Shown in pieces: positions 1 to 10,500 of a stretch of 64,000 nucleotides of DNA. The stretch is from Prostheceraeus crozeri. Its lineage: Eukaryota > Platyhelminthes > Polycladida > Euryleptidae. Below the pieces are notes generated by a model. It did not search any database. It was not told the DNA's origin and was given only the letters and a program-made list of their open reading frames with translations. The DNA lies in NCBI GenBank assembly GCA_907163375.1, contig CAJQUW010015371.1, forward strand, positions 124,001 through 188,000. The letters run 5' to 3'. The position numbers and the translations under genes were made by a program. Position 1 is the first letter of the stretch; each line of letters starts with the position of its first letter.

Positions 1-46
1 TAAGGACATATAGATAGTAAACAATTATTTCTTCTCATTTCAGGAT

Positions 47-361
47 GTGATTGATTTCACATCACAGGAGGAGATATCCTTCTCGCGGATCTGGGCGTCG
101 CCAAACTGCAGCCCTCGGCTTCCATTTACGCCGATCCTCGAACATCGAGGAGTTCTCATGCCACCACGAGCTCCTTCTCCAGTTCCAGTTCCAACTCCTA
201 CTACGACACCTGTTCCTGCTCCCGCTCCGGTCCCTTTTTCTAATCCTGATCCTGCTCCCGGTCCGGTCCCTGTTTCTGCTCCCGCTCCAGCACCTTTACC
301 TCTGCGGGAATACAATGTAGACCTGGATGAAACGTTCGAAGGTGATTTAGTAATCATTTAG
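47..361 (+). pseudogene. Proline-rich ORF at the start of the Polinton polymerase region
   Basis: This ORF of 104 codons begins just after a pyrimidine tract ending in CAG (bases 31-43), which looks like a splice acceptor, so it may be an internal part of a longer reading frame that enters from before the window. Its middle is a low-complexity run of Pro-Val-Pro and Pro-Ala-Pro units encoded by repeated cctgctcccgctccggt-like DNA (about 170-300). It sits immediately before the polymerase exonuclease ORF on the same strand, where Polinton polymerases often have a variable N-terminal region. I recognise no domain. It belongs to the broken element and its coding status is uncertain. Confidence 0.4.
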
Positions 362-383
362 TAAATGGATATCTGAACTAAAT

Positions 384-1864
384 ATGAATGAAAAAGGACT
401 AAAAGGTGTTCGATATAGCAGCAACTTTATTGGTAATCGAAATGTGAATATACTATTAATTATAAACAATGAACGTGCACACTATTGTGGAATCAGAAAA
501 CTATCAAGATTATATAGAAAAATAAATAGAAGATACAAACATTTCTGCGATCGATGTACCCAATCGTTTACATATAAGACAACTTTGGAGCGACATTATC
601 AATTTTGTGTTCGTGGAAAGGCACAAATAGAAAGAATGCCTAAACAACCAGAGGTAAGCACAAGTAGCATGGAATATCAATTAAGTCCTCCTTTAGTTGT
701 TTATGCAGATGTAGAGTGCTACATCGACAATAAAGTACAGAAACCGGCAGCAGTTGGTGTTTATCATGTTTGGCATAAAGCTCTCCAGTCCAAATTTGAA
801 AACAAATATTATGTCTTCAAAGGAGAGAATTGTATTATGGACTTCTTGAATCACCTAGAAAATATAGCTCAAAACTTATATGATAATCAGCGTGCAATAA
901 GCCGGCAACCAATGTCTCTTTCTTCTGATGAAGAAGAAAAACATAAAAATGTAAAAAATTGTAATAAATGTAAAGCTGCGTTTAGTGATGATTGCATAAA
1001 AGTAAGAGATCACGACCATTTAACAGGAAGATATAGACAAACAATATGCAGTAAATGCAATCTTCGATTAAAACTAAATAGGCGGGAACTGCCCATCTTC
1101 TTCCATAATTTTAAGAATTATGATAGCCATATCGCTTGCTATAAAGCAATTGGAAAGAAGAAGTCATGGAAATTGGAAGTAGTAGCAGCAACAGCTGAAA
1201 AATATATAACTCCATCCGCCAGCGTCCCTGTGAACGAATACAAAGGAAAAACAATCTACTTCAAGTTAAAATTCTTAGATTTTTATCAATTTTTAAGTGC
1301 ATCATTGAGTGAGTTAGCAAGAGGATTGCAAGTTTATGAACATGTAGAAAAACTAAGAAATGAATTTCCCCTGTTAACAGATGATATTCTTTATCAAAAG
1401 GGAGTGTTTCCCTACTGTTATTTTAAAAGTCTAAATACATTATCAGAAAAAAGTCTACCACCACAATGTGAATTTTATGATGATCTCACTCGTGAACATT
1501 GTTCAGATGAAGAATATGAGCACACTACTAATGCGTGGTTTGCTTTCAATTGTAGCAATTTTGGTGATTACATGCTTAAAAAATTTTAAAAAAATTACAT
1601 GCAGTTAAAAACTTACATCATAATGATTATAGGACTGTGTACTACAGTGAGAAGGATACAAGTGTGGAAATGACAATTATAAATTCCAAAAATCACGTAG
1701 TCACTACAAAATCATTTAGAAAGCGAGGACTTTCACTTTGGGAGGATAAGCGCTGTTGGTTAAATAAAAATCTATCTCTACCATATGGACACCATAGTTT
1801 AGGACTTCCCCCACCTTCAAAGAGAAGGAGATGTCTTCCTGCTACAGGTGACGTAGAAGCTTAA
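384..1864 (+). pseudogene. polB: Polinton protein-primed DNA polymerase B remnant
   Basis: This is the replication polymerase of the element, which in this family copies the ends from a protein primer. The 401-codon ORF at 384-1,589 shows the 3'-5' exonuclease domain: a first acidic motif VVYADVEC near residue 110 and the second exonuclease motif IFFHNFKNYDSHI near residue 237. Between them is a CxxC and RDHDHLTGRYR zinc/HNH-like insert typical of Polinton polymerases. An ORF at 1,637-1,864 ends with KRxW-like and LPYGH motifs that resemble the extreme C-terminal region of the same family. The gene is broken and incomplete here. The assignment to protein-primed family B polymerase is secure from the motif set. 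Confidence 0.85.
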
Positions 1865-2042
1865 GAAATTTAATAAAGTAAACTGATCAATCACTACATT
1901 TCTGCGTAGTTATGCTTACTAATATATAGGTAGATTAAATATAAAATGAAATTTCTACATTTTTACGATGTGTAGAAATAATTACTAAAACACAGGTAGT
2001 CCTACTATGAATTGAAGACGTAGCACTCAACATCATTCCGAT

Positions 2043-2666
2043 ATGCTGAGATGTAAAATAGCAAGCTTTATGCAAACAAATAAATTTAGGTTTATATTTG
2101 AAAACATGCCTCATTACATTAGAACATGGAAATTAAATGACTCACAAAGCATTCACATAACAAATTCTAAGAAAGTAGTCTTTCGTCACTTAATAACAAA
2201 TAGTGGTGGAAAACATCGTGGCGTTTGCATTAGCCTTGACGCACTATCTTCACTGAAAGACTTCGCTGATCTGATTGACAACCATAAGACACGGATGAAG
2301 ATTCCACTCGATCATAAGGTATGGATAAAGTGTGACTCTACCGTCAAGCTATACGTCTGTTCACCAAAGAGAGAAGATATTGACTATCAATTTTTCCGTC
2401 TCAGTGACGTCACATGGAGAAACTTTACAAAAGAGATACTACCACATATGATTTCATTCATTAAGGATGGAGGACATCAAGTGGATGGAAGTCTTGAATC
2501 GCATGTTAACTACAAAAGTAAACTCAAAACTCAGTCTTCAAGAAATCGAGCGGAACATTCCCAATCGAAAGCAATGGTTATTAATAAAACACAGGATGAA
2601 GCCGACAACGAATCTACATCTGGGAAGACCCTCAATGTTAACATGGAGGATACAGAGGAAAGATAA
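2043..2666 (+). pseudogene. PC4/Sub1-like DNA-binding ORF of the Polinton
   Basis: This 207-codon ORF lies directly downstream of the polymerase remnant on the same strand. Around residues 40-80 it has a beta-rich segment followed by GGKHRGVCISLDALSSLKDF. That resembles the core of transcriptional coactivator PC4/Sub1, where a basic Gly-Arg-Lys-Gly-Ile-Ser-Leu turn is followed by an amphipathic helix ending in Asp-Ile-Asp. A second similar strand-plus-helix pattern (FFRLSDVTWRNFTKEI) appears near residues 116-131, so it may hold two PC4-like units. The last third is Lys/Ser/Gln-rich and looks disordered. PC4 proteins bind single-stranded DNA and stimulate transcription. Here the function is inference from pattern resemblance only. 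It overlaps the next ORF in another frame, and I make no claim of a single joined protein. Confidence 0.45.
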
Positions 2667-3036
2667 ATATGTGACTATCCTATTCCTTCCTAATGGAACA
2701 ATCCAGTGTGTTGGTGGCTTCACTGATGGTGATCTACCATATCTACATTCTACATTGGAAAATTTACTTAGTGACTCATTATCTGAATGGGAAGTGAAGA
2801 CAATGACTGTGTTATGTGAATTGAACTATCATTATGACTTTCGTAAAGTCACATCATCAAATAATCTCACTTATGAAGTGGAACTATTTCCAGCAGCACA
2901 GATGACTAACTGGCACCCATATCATGTTCATGTGTTCCATAATGGAAAGGTTGTGATAACCGGCATTAAAGACCTAAATGATGCTCCTCACATCCTATGT
3001 AATTTGAGAAAAATATTTGTGAAATCTACATTGTAG
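2467..3036 (+). pseudogene. TATA-binding-protein-like ORF of the Polinton
   Basis: From about residue 66 to the end, this 189-codon ORF reads like a two-repeat TBP fold. A first strand pair, YVTILFLPNGTIQCVGG, is followed by a helix. Then come a second-repeat start, ELNYHYDF, the motif ELFP, and FHNGKVVITG followed by a helix ending IFVKSTL. In eukaryotic and archaeal TBP the corresponding parts are IQNMVGSCDVKF, ELFPGL and FVSGKVVLTG. The first 65 residues do not resemble TBP. TBP recognises TATA boxes and recruits RNA polymerase, so a copy in a virus-like element could direct its own late transcription. The fold call rests on visible motifs; the role is inference. The ORF ends shortly before the convergent protease gene. 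Confidence 0.6.
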
Positions 3037-3203
3037 ATATGTAAATAACTAAAAAAGAACTGTACATTTATGAATACATAAGGAAATGTAAACGTGCTTT
3101 TTTCCCTCTAAATCCAACGATTTGGAACATTAAAAACAAGGATATTTACATATAAATAAATCTTTATTACAAAACAGATTCAATATACTTTGTAAGAATT
3201 ACA

Positions 3204-3629
3204 TCATTTTTTATAGCAGTCTTTCGAAAAAAGTTGTGAAACACTTTTACAGTTATTTTTCAATGGTCTCTCGTTGACGAAATATAGCACATAATCGCCG
3301 CACATGAGAGATACATTGCTTTGGAGTGGAAACGATGTAACTTTCTTAATCATCCAGGAGAACCTATTCATCCATAGTGCAATGTCATGTAAGCGAGGTA
3401 GGTTAAGAGAGTCAAAATATTCGGCCACTTTATAGCGATTGATGTACACTGCAACCCAATGTTTACCAGGAAAATTGTTGCTATCCCTATTGATGATAAG
3501 CGGACAAGGATAGAAAGGAATTGAATTAGGTAAATTATATCTAGAAAAGACATCAAGAAATATTGCCTTGGAGTAGGGATGAGCATTCCCCATTTTCTTC
3601 AAGATTTCGGTGTTGCTTAGGTTACTCAT
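3204..3629 (-). CDS. Polinton maturation cysteine protease (adenovirus-protease/Ulp1 type)
   Basis: This open 141-codon frame encodes the element's C5/C48-type cysteine protease, which in this family processes virion proteins. The catalytic layout is visible: HW in GKHWVAVYI near residue 56, an Asp in EYFDSLN near residue 73, and the Gln-to-Cys segment ending CGDYVLYF near residues 110-117. The length is normal for Polinton proteases. The start MSNLSNTEILKKMG fits the usual N-terminus of the family. It lies beside the major capsid gene on the same strand, and the plus-strand TBP-like ORF converges on it. This gene looks whole, although it sits in a broken element. Confidence 0.88.
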   Translation of the reverse strand: MSNLSNTEILKKMGNAHPYSKAIFLDVFSRYNLPNSIPFYPCPLIINRDSNNFPGKHWVAVYINRYKVAEYFDSLNLPRLHDIALWMNRFSWMIKKVTSFPLQSNVSLMCGDYVLYFVNERPLKNNCKSVSQLFSKDCYKK

Positions 3630-3639
3630 CTATGATAGC

Positions 3640-4911
3640 TGACAGTTACGTCTCGCATTTTCGTTATTTCAACTTTGCTATCATAGATAGCATAAATGAG
3701 GCAAGTAATTGTTTTCTTCAAAGGTAACTCAAATGATACCTTTAGTCGTAGATTACCAGGCTTTGTAACTCCTACGGTTTCACCACCTAGATATGCATCT
3801 GCTGTGAGATTGTATATATAATGAAGAAGTAGCCATTCTTGTACATATCCATTGTAATTCCATTTGAATCATCCGTGTTAAACATGCTCAGTGCAGTGAA
3901 ATTAGAACCATATTCACGTGCAAATTTGCCCTCTTTAAAATTAGGCTCATAAGCTTTTCAAGCAACAAATTTTCCATCCTGATAGAGTGCCAGTTTACTA
4001 ACGTTAAATTGTTGGAAATTGAATGGATTCTTTTCAAAAGCACCAATAATTGACTCATTTTCCACAAATGTGATATACACCGCCTTCGGCATCGCAGTGG
4101 GAGAAAGATTTGGGTAGGCATGAGAGGATGATCCCGCACCAATTGTAAAGTTTGTTAACACACTGTGATTAACTGGAAATATTGCATTGCTTTTCCTCAA
4201 TCCTGTCGCATGCTCGTTGATGACTGACGGGTTCATTGTTACTCTCCTTACATTGAGCACGGCACTACTTATGTTGATTTGATAGTTTGTAGCTCCAAAA
4301 GCCATTAACGCGAACTCAGGATTTGCACGAATAAATTTTATTTGCATTTTAACCTGTGATAGTAGATATCTAGATTGACGAAGGAAATCAAGATAGACAG
4401 GTCCTTTCAAGTATAATTCCTTTGAATCTGCTGTCAATTCCATTCGTTTTTTCAAATCTTCATTTGAAGCCTCATCAAATTCCCCTTACTGATCATCATA
4501 CCAGCCTGCAACTTGCAAGTGTGACTGTTTAGCTTGCTTCTGAAATTGCGTCATTGTATTTATATATGCTCCATGGGGATATGCTCGATCCCCTCCTTCA
4601 ATCTCTTTGTCATTCAATATTAAATACACATCTGAGAATAGACTGGCAATAGGAAGATTTGTCAATCCCACTTTATCCTTGGTTGAATCAATATTGGTAC
4701 CATCAGTTTTCTTAATTTGTATACACAACTCTAAATCAATGGATTGACAGTCAATATAATCTTGAGGATTGGCAGGTATATCAAACTGAATAGGCTGTTG
4801 GTTACCATCGATATTTGTTGTGGGGACTATGTCTACAATAGTTGAGGTAATAATGTCAGTTTGATGAGGCGGTGAATCAAAGAAGCACAAAACCGAATTG
4901 ATACTCTGCAT
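3640..4911 (-). pseudogene. Polinton major capsid protein (double jelly roll), broken
   Basis: This is the major capsid protein, the hexon-like building block of the predicted virion. The 5' part of the gene (around 4,486-4,911) carries LPIASLFSDVYLILNDKEIE and a following YPHGAY motif, a hallmark of Polinton major capsid proteins. Further downstream, segments such as YLLSQVKMQIKFIRANPEF and, near 3,700-3,790, GETVGVTKPGNLRLKVSF show the second jelly roll and C-terminal strands. The gene is broken. It lies between the basic core protein gene and the protease, the usual neighbourhood for this protein. Confidence 0.82.
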
Positions 4912-4975
4912 CGTATTAGCTTTACAAATATATTGTCTTCCTTCGTTTTGACTTGTTTCCAGTCGCTGTGGAATT

Positions 4976-5404
4976 TCATTTGCGCTTTCTTGTTTTCACA
5001 CGACGTCTTGATTTAGAACGTGCTGCTCTGGTGGGCTTTTTACTTTTCCTACGCCTTTGCTTAGTAACTCGACTTGATCCAACTTGTCTTGACTTCCTAC
5101 GTTTCTTCCGAACTGTACGCCTCGTCTTTGTTGAATCATCTAATGCGTCTATGGCAGACTGCTGTGCACGCAATTTCATAGATTCGCCGATATCCTCCCC
5201 TTGAAGTGCATCAGCTGCAACATTTGCACCAAAGTCTAAAGCTCTGTTTCCAACCCGCTTCATGAATGGTACGCCATACTTTTTGAGTGTTGGGAGAACC
5301 ATGCGTACTAGTGCACCGAATATGCCTCCTCCAACTTGTCGTCTACCTCCAGCAAACACGGGATAGCCGCTCGGATAGGATGGACCACTGTAAATGCCTG
5401 ACAT
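4976..5404 (-). CDS. Basic virion core/minor protein of the Polinton (pVI/pX-like)
   Basis: This 142-codon open frame starts MSGIYSGPSYPSG and contains a Gly-rich amphipathic segment GGGIFGALVRMVLPTLKKYG (about residues 25-45). The last 50 residues are almost entirely Arg, Lys and Ser. The combination of an N-terminal membrane-active-looking helix with a DNA-condensing basic tail resembles adenovirus pVI/pX-type proteins, and similar proteins occur beside capsid genes in Polintons and adintoviruses. It sits between the minor and major capsid genes on the same strand. The identity is inferred from composition and position, since such proteins conserve little sequence. Confidence 0.6.
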   Translation of the reverse strand: MSGIYSGPSYPSGYPVFAGGRRQVGGGIFGALVRMVLPTLKKYGVPFMKRVGNRALDFGANVAADALQGEDIGESMKLRAQQSAIDALDDSTKTRRTVRKKRRKSRQVGSSRVTKQRRRKSKKPTRAARSKSRRRVKTRKRK

Positions 5405-5447
5405 TATGTCCTGTGGATAATTACAGATCGTACAATAGCGTAAAGCC

Positions 5448-7051
5448 TTAATCTCGTGTCCTGATGTGTAGGGTTAAAACAGTAACACCACCACAGAACG
5501 GTACTATTTCACCCGTGTCATCATGAATTGATGTGTCAATTCTATTGATGACATTTCTGCTCATTGGTACATACATTGTGTTAAAAGATTCTCGATTGAT
5601 TGGTTGCTTCCTCACGGATGAGAGCGGAAATGTGCGCAAAAGTGGGGCTTCAATGTCGCCAACCTTTGTATATTCAATAATGTTACAATAGACGTACAAG
5701 TTGCTTATATCCAGCTCTAATGATGGTGTTGTACCACCTATTGATGTACCTTCATAAATAGTTGATTTTGTGAATCCCAATGTGGTCGTTAACACGCTAT
5801 CCAGCTTGATAAGAGAGTTCTTCCCTACCTTTAGAATCATGCGTTTCTTATGTGGCTCATAAGAAAAGTGATATTCATCTGCATCAAGGAAAAACTACAC
5901 CAAACTCATTTAACTTTGTACACAATTCAGATGGCGTTTTCAAGCTTTCAATGTTCAAATTAACTCTTTTTACCAGTTCACTAGAAGTAGTCAATTCATC
6001 ACCCACAATGTCTTCGCTGTATACGTGGATATCCCGTGAAACGTTTGTTGATGCTTTGAGTTTAGAAGAGGATAATTGAACCTTATATGTATCATTTAAT
6101 TCTGTCAGCAAAGGTGCGCTTTCAATGCCTTTAAACATCCCAAACATTTCAGATCCGAATTCAATAACAGCGGACTCAGACTTTTCCAATGGTGTCTTTT
6201 TAGTAAAAACAAGAAATTCTACCTCCGTTTCAACAGTAAATATAGTTACTTTCTCTTTCTTATATTCACAAGTCATTAAAGTTTCTGGCACTGATCCTTG
6301 AATCTTTCTTGCAACGTCTTCAACACTTCTAATAACTTCAAATTGATTCTTTACGCGGATGCTCCTTTTTTGTAATGCATACAATGGCACGATTCTACAT
6401 CGAAAATCAGTGACTTTCCTCTCCAAATTCCACCCACTCCATTGTACCAATACCTTGATGAGAACGTTGTTCTGGAATACCCTAAAGTATGACTCAAATC
6501 CTTGCCCAATACAAGAAGCACATGCTTCCCTTCCTTCAACAATTTTGTTGATCCCTTTATGACTGGTCTGTAGAATTTATTCAAAGTCAGCTTGAAGAGA
6601 TCATTCATTCGTTGAAACATTCTACCGATTTCCTTTTCTTTCTCTTGCAAGCTCATTGTGGGAACTTTGAAGCAAAAGTGGACGTTGCAAATGCCTTTTG
6701 AATTTTAATCATGTTTTGGACAGATAGTAGAGATGTTGAAAAAGGATGTAAAGTTAGGTGATGAAAAGCCCATATACCATGTAGACTATTGTGAAATATG
6801 CGAAAACAATCATCCTTTTCTCGCACTTCTTTATGTAATTCAAAATAGTTGTTTTTTAGCAAACCGTTATCGTTGTAATAAGTAATTTTAGTTAGAGCAA
6901 CTTCATGGGGTCCATGCAGAGTAATTGGATTAGCAAATTCAACAGAGTATTGAGATGGTCTGTTGCCTGGGAATATCTTTGGGTTGCTATTGCTGGAAAG
7001 AATGATGTTGAAGTTAGTAGACATGTTGACCTCATATATGGAAGAAGTCAC
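5448..7051 (-). pseudogene. Polinton minor capsid (penton-like) protein, broken
   Basis: The 5' part (6,653-7,051) begins with a pattern typical of the family: an FNIILSSNSNPKIFPGNRPS segment followed by strands ending HGPHEVALTKITYY. The 3' part (5,448-5,840) has the conserved LYVYCNIIEYTKVGD, a PLLR motif and a C-terminal GGVTVLTLHIRTRD. The middle (5,884-6,450) is consistent with the spacer region of the same protein. These are features of the Polinton protein that forms the single-jelly-roll vertices of the capsid. The gene is broken. It is upstream of the core and major capsid genes on the same strand. Confidence 0.75.
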
Positions 7052-7064
7052 ATGTTATATTAGC

Positions 7065-8215
7065 TTAAAAGCTACGAGTGTCTCCCACCTCCACATTTTG
7101 CAGATCCTGGTGCGTTATCCAGTTATTGAATGAATCAGGATACCCTTTCCATTTAACTACATATTTCCTTTGATTGCCATGACCTTTCTTCCTAATTATT
7201 TTATCAATCATATAAACCTCGTCACTTCTGTCTACTACTTCAATTCATGTGAGTAACATTTTCCTTCAATTGGATTACCATGGTAATCTATCAATTTGTA
7301 CATGATGGGTCTAAATTTTCCATTTACTTCATCTACAAAAAACTCTTCTTCAGTCCAATTAGGTAGATAACCCTTCTCAAATGTAGACTTAACCTTCGAA
7401 ATCCGAACTCAATCACCAGCATTTATTTTCTTTTCATTGGAAATGTTTTTTGCTTTCATATCATACAATCGAAGCCATACATCCATTGCATTATCTGGGG
7501 TAACATCAATTGGTCGCTTCTTAATAATAGGATGATAGCTTTCATTGTAATTCTTGACAAATTTCTGCAACTCATCTAGCCAAACATGTGTATTTTTTGC
7601 AGTAAAATAGCGCCATATTTTCGTATTCAATGTGCGATTGAACCTCCCAACCATGGCAGCTTTATAAGCACTTTTAACGCTAAACAATTCCACATTATGA
7701 CTTTTAAGGAGACTTCGAACATGAGAGTTCTCAAATTCCTTCCCTTGATTGGTCTGTATTCTTTGTGGAACACGCCCCTCATCGAAAATACTCTGAAAAG
7801 CCGCTTCAACTTCTGGTCCTCGTTTAGATTTCAGCGCGCGTGCCCAAGCATAGCGAGATAAAATATCTATTGCGGTTAAGATGTATTTATAGCCATCATT
7901 GTACTGTGATATCTGTTGCATGTCAGCCAAGTCCGCTTGCCATTGACTATCTATATTGTTAACAACATATTTTATTGTTGGAAATCTCTTTCTCGCATTT
8001 TTGTGAAGAGTGTAAGTCGGTTGACTCCTTAACCACTTCTTGACTTTCTCTATTCCCACACCTGCTGCACGAGCTAAAAACTCCGGACGATTGAAACTTG
8101 CGGGGTGATTTAAGTCGTAATAAATCTCCCTCAGCTTCACGGCTGTACTCATCGTCTTTGTTCTGATTTGCACGCGTATTACTTGCACAGCAACTGCTAA
8201 CACAATTGATATCAA
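7065..8215 (-). pseudogene. Polinton integrase with C-terminal chromodomain, broken
   Basis: This retroviral-type (rve) integrase inserts the element. An N-terminal helical segment around LREIYYDLNHPASF is followed by the zinc-free linker, the first catalytic-core motif QWQADLADM, the core strand and helix around YILTAIDILSRYAWA, QGKEFEN, and FNRTLNTKIWRYFT. The distal part (7,065-7,200) encodes a clear chromodomain: YVVKWKGYPDSFNNWI followed by an acidic strand. The most plausible initiator is the Met of MSTAVKLREIYYD at about 8,152. The gene is broken. Chromodomain-tailed integrases are standard in Polintons and are thought to steer insertion to marked chromatin. Confidence 0.88.
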
Positions 8216-8319
8216 CCTCTATGCCCTCTTCTCCTTTACCTTCGAGCGCAGATTTCAAACAGCAGCAAACTTTGTAGCGACATGATATGAGAGAAGCTAA
8301 GCTTAATTTATATTTGCTT

Positions 8320-8967
8320 AATATTTACTATGATCCTTTCCAACACACATTGAGCGCCTAGTAGCTCTTTTTGGTTGAAGATCATCGGGATCATGAAGCT
8401 CTCGCTTGACCGCCATCGTGGGTGTTTTACTTTTTGATCCATCTTGTAAGTGACCCTTGTCCAACTCATTCACAGTCGGTCCTCCAATAATATTGTGAGG
8501 TACATTTTGATCAGATAAAATTTTCTGAAAATATGTCCCCCTTGTGGTGCACCTAGTTTTCGCCTTACATCTCTGACAGCATATTGCAGAAGGTCATCTA
8601 TGTGACTATTTCTAAGAACATCACCAGTTGTTTCATCTATTATCTCCCCTCTCTCATTGAACTTCACATATGGATCAATGAAGTCAAATAATCGCTCAGC
8701 GCGCACACGACATGGTCGAGGTGTTGACAAGGTTATAAATCGTCGCAACTTATCACGAATCTGTCGCCTCTCATCAATGGCTTCTGCTGCTAACTGCATT
8801 CGTCGATAGGGATCCTTAATCTTCTGAATTTCCATATCCTTTTGTGTTAGTTCCTTAAGTTGATTCGTAATAGGTTGATCTATATTTTTGACTTCCTGTG
8901 CACTTTGTAATCTAGTCAATTGTACATACTCCTCTTGAGGAATGACTACCATCTTTGAATGCGACAT
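8320..8967 (-). pseudogene. Unrecognised Polinton protein beside the ATPase
   Basis: The protein starts MSHSKMVVIPQEEYVQL and has a charged helical N-terminal half with KDPYRRMQLAAEAIDERRQ, followed by a segment RRFITLSTPRPCRVRAERL that looks like a compact domain. A basic tail rich in Lys/Arg extends to about 8,320 (motif PKRATRRSM). Genes of this size with an I-x-DPYxRM-type helix often accompany the packaging ATPase in Polintons, but I do not know a function. The helical, coiled-coil-like character suggests a structural or scaffolding role, which is inference only. It shares its strand with the ATPase, about 40 bases from it. The gene is broken near its 3' part. Confidence 0.5.
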
Positions 8968-9006
8968 GTTTGAAAATAATAAAGCAACAAGGTACATTGC
9001 TTAAAA

Positions 9007-9642
9007 CTAACTGTGAACCGAGAAAACTGTCATTGGTTCAACGGAATTAGGTATGATATTAGTTCGAAATCGAAGTCGTTCCCGACATTCCTGGGTTAGA
9101 TCAATAAATAGATAGCCATGTGGTTTCTTTGTTACATCTTCATATATTTTTGAAAGAACTTTAGGTTGTTGAGGTAATATCTGTCTACTGAGATGATGTA
9201 TCTGACTGCTGTCTCTTGGATTTTTAAATATTGCCAAATAATGTGTATTCAAACTCCTAGTTCTTTGCTCTTTCCCTCCATCAAAAATGTTTTGGGTGAT
9301 GTAGATTATGAAGGCTTCCCTATGATGTGCTGTCTGAATAAACATTTCAGTTACATCTTTCGATGATTTGCTTTCGCGCAATAGATCATCTAGCACAATT
9401 AAGTCACCTGCTTTGACGTCTTCAGTTGTCGGTAACCCTTGCTTCACATCATAACCTTTCTGGCGAAGTGCAGAATGTAGTTGTGGTTGAAATATACCAT
9501 AATACAATTTAACTCTTTTAATTTCTTTATTAAACATCTCATTTCTAAATTGTAGTAATTGAGTTACAAAAGTAGTTTTACCGGACTGACTTGGTCCGGC
9601 CACACACATTGTACGATCAGTGAATAGGCGAAAATCTGTCAT
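9007..9642 (-). CDS. Polinton genome-packaging ATPase (FtsK/HerA, A32-like)
   Basis: This 211-codon open frame is a complete-looking packaging ATPase. The Walker A loop GPSQSGKTTF is at residues 16-25, the Walker B strand DLIVLDDLL lies near residue 84, and a downstream sensor-like AHHREAFIIYITQN segment follows. Length and layout match the A32-like ATPases that pump DNA into capsids in Polintons and related dsDNA viruses. The start MTDFRLF is the usual short N-terminus before the P-loop strand. It lies between two unrecognised element genes on the same strand. No break is visible in this gene. Confidence 0.9.
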   Translation of the reverse strand: MTDFRLFTDRTMCVAGPSQSGKTTFVTQLLQFRNEMFNKEIKRVKLYYGIFQPQLHSALRQKGYDVKQGLPTTEDVKAGDLIVLDDLLRESKSSKDVTEMFIQTAHHREAFIIYITQNIFDGGKEQRTRSLNTHYLAIFKNPRDSSQIHHLSRQILPQQPKVLSKIYEDVTKKPHGYLFIDLTQECRERLRFRTNIIPNSVEPMTVFSVHS

Positions 9643-9750
9643 CCTGAAATTTCAAAAGCTTTAAAGACTAACACCCACGAGTTTGCTTAGAATAAAACAA
9701 GTCATGTTCCATAACAACTTTATTTACATTTAGAAACTTTCATTTCACAT

Positions 9751-10500
9751 TCACAGCATTTGTGTTTCCTCATCAATGTCAGCATTAAAATAACTTCTCG
9801 CGTCAATTTGAGCATCTTGGCGTTTCAATTTCAACTTAGCACTCCCTTCCTTGGATTTCCGTCCCTGCTTTTTGCATTCTTCAACATCCTTCCCATCTTT
9901 TGAAGTAGGTTTATCGATGGTGATTAGGCACTTATCAATCGGCATTGGCTCATAAACCAACTGTAGAACTTTCATTTGTAACGATGCCACTTTTCCGGTT
10001 GAGCCGTGAGCACCAATGTATAGTTCGTTGACGTGTATTAAACCCATGTATCGTCCGCGCTTCAGATCATCACACTCCATTGTATTTCCAAGTAGGTCGA
10101 ATGCTTGAAAGTGATCGGACAATTTCAAGAATAGTGTATCGAACTCGGGTAATTCCTTATAGCCAATTCCTTCCTCTAACGCCTTCCTCCAATGTGCAGG
10201 AGCACTTTCGGGCAATTCAACGCATTCCTTCACCAAAGAGTCGATGGTTTTGAGCATCATCTGCTGCCATTTCAGAAAAGTCACTCGCATTTGTCTCATG
10301 TTGCCATATCCAGATGAAGACATACCATTACTGTGGAAAAATGGAACTTGAAGGTAGAAACCATCGTCACCATAACTCAACGTTTGGAAGTAAAAGGTAT
10401 TTCCGATCCCTTGAACCTTCCTTGTCGGTCGGAATTTAAAGAGATCACGTTCAGATGAGTCGCCCTCCTCTTGGCTTGGACGCTTGGCTTTGCAGAGCAA
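9751..10500 (-). CDS. Unrecognised Polinton protein at the right end
   Basis: The open frame has 249 codons. After a charged N-terminus it has FYFQTLSYGDDGFYLQVPFF, an FHSNGMSSSGYGNM segment, a helix starting TFLKWQQMM, and a beta-rich central part ending MGLIHVNELYIGAHG. The last 60 residues are Lys-rich and acidic by turns and look disordered. I do not recognise the family; its position as the outermost gene next to the ATPase is where Polintons often carry lineage-specific or poorly annotated proteins. Spacing to the ATPase gene is about 110 bases. No signal peptide or membrane segment is visible. Confidence 0.55.
   Translation of the reverse strand: MLCKAKRPSQEEGDSSERDLFKFRPTRKVQGIGNTFYFQTLSYGDDGFYLQVPFFHSNGMSSSGYGNMRQMRVTFLKWQQMMLKTIDSLVKECVELPESAPAHWRKALEEGIGYKELPEFDTLFLKLSDHFQAFDLLGNTMECDDLKRGRYMGLIHVNELYIGAHGSTGKVASLQMKVLQLVYEPMPIDKCLITIDKPTSKDGKDVEECKKQGRKSKEGSAKLKLKRQDAQIDARSYFNADIDEETQML

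Noticed and set aside
40-357. Gly/Ala-rich minus-strand ORF
   Set aside because: It is the antisense of the proline-rich low-complexity stretch in the polymerase region and has no independent support.
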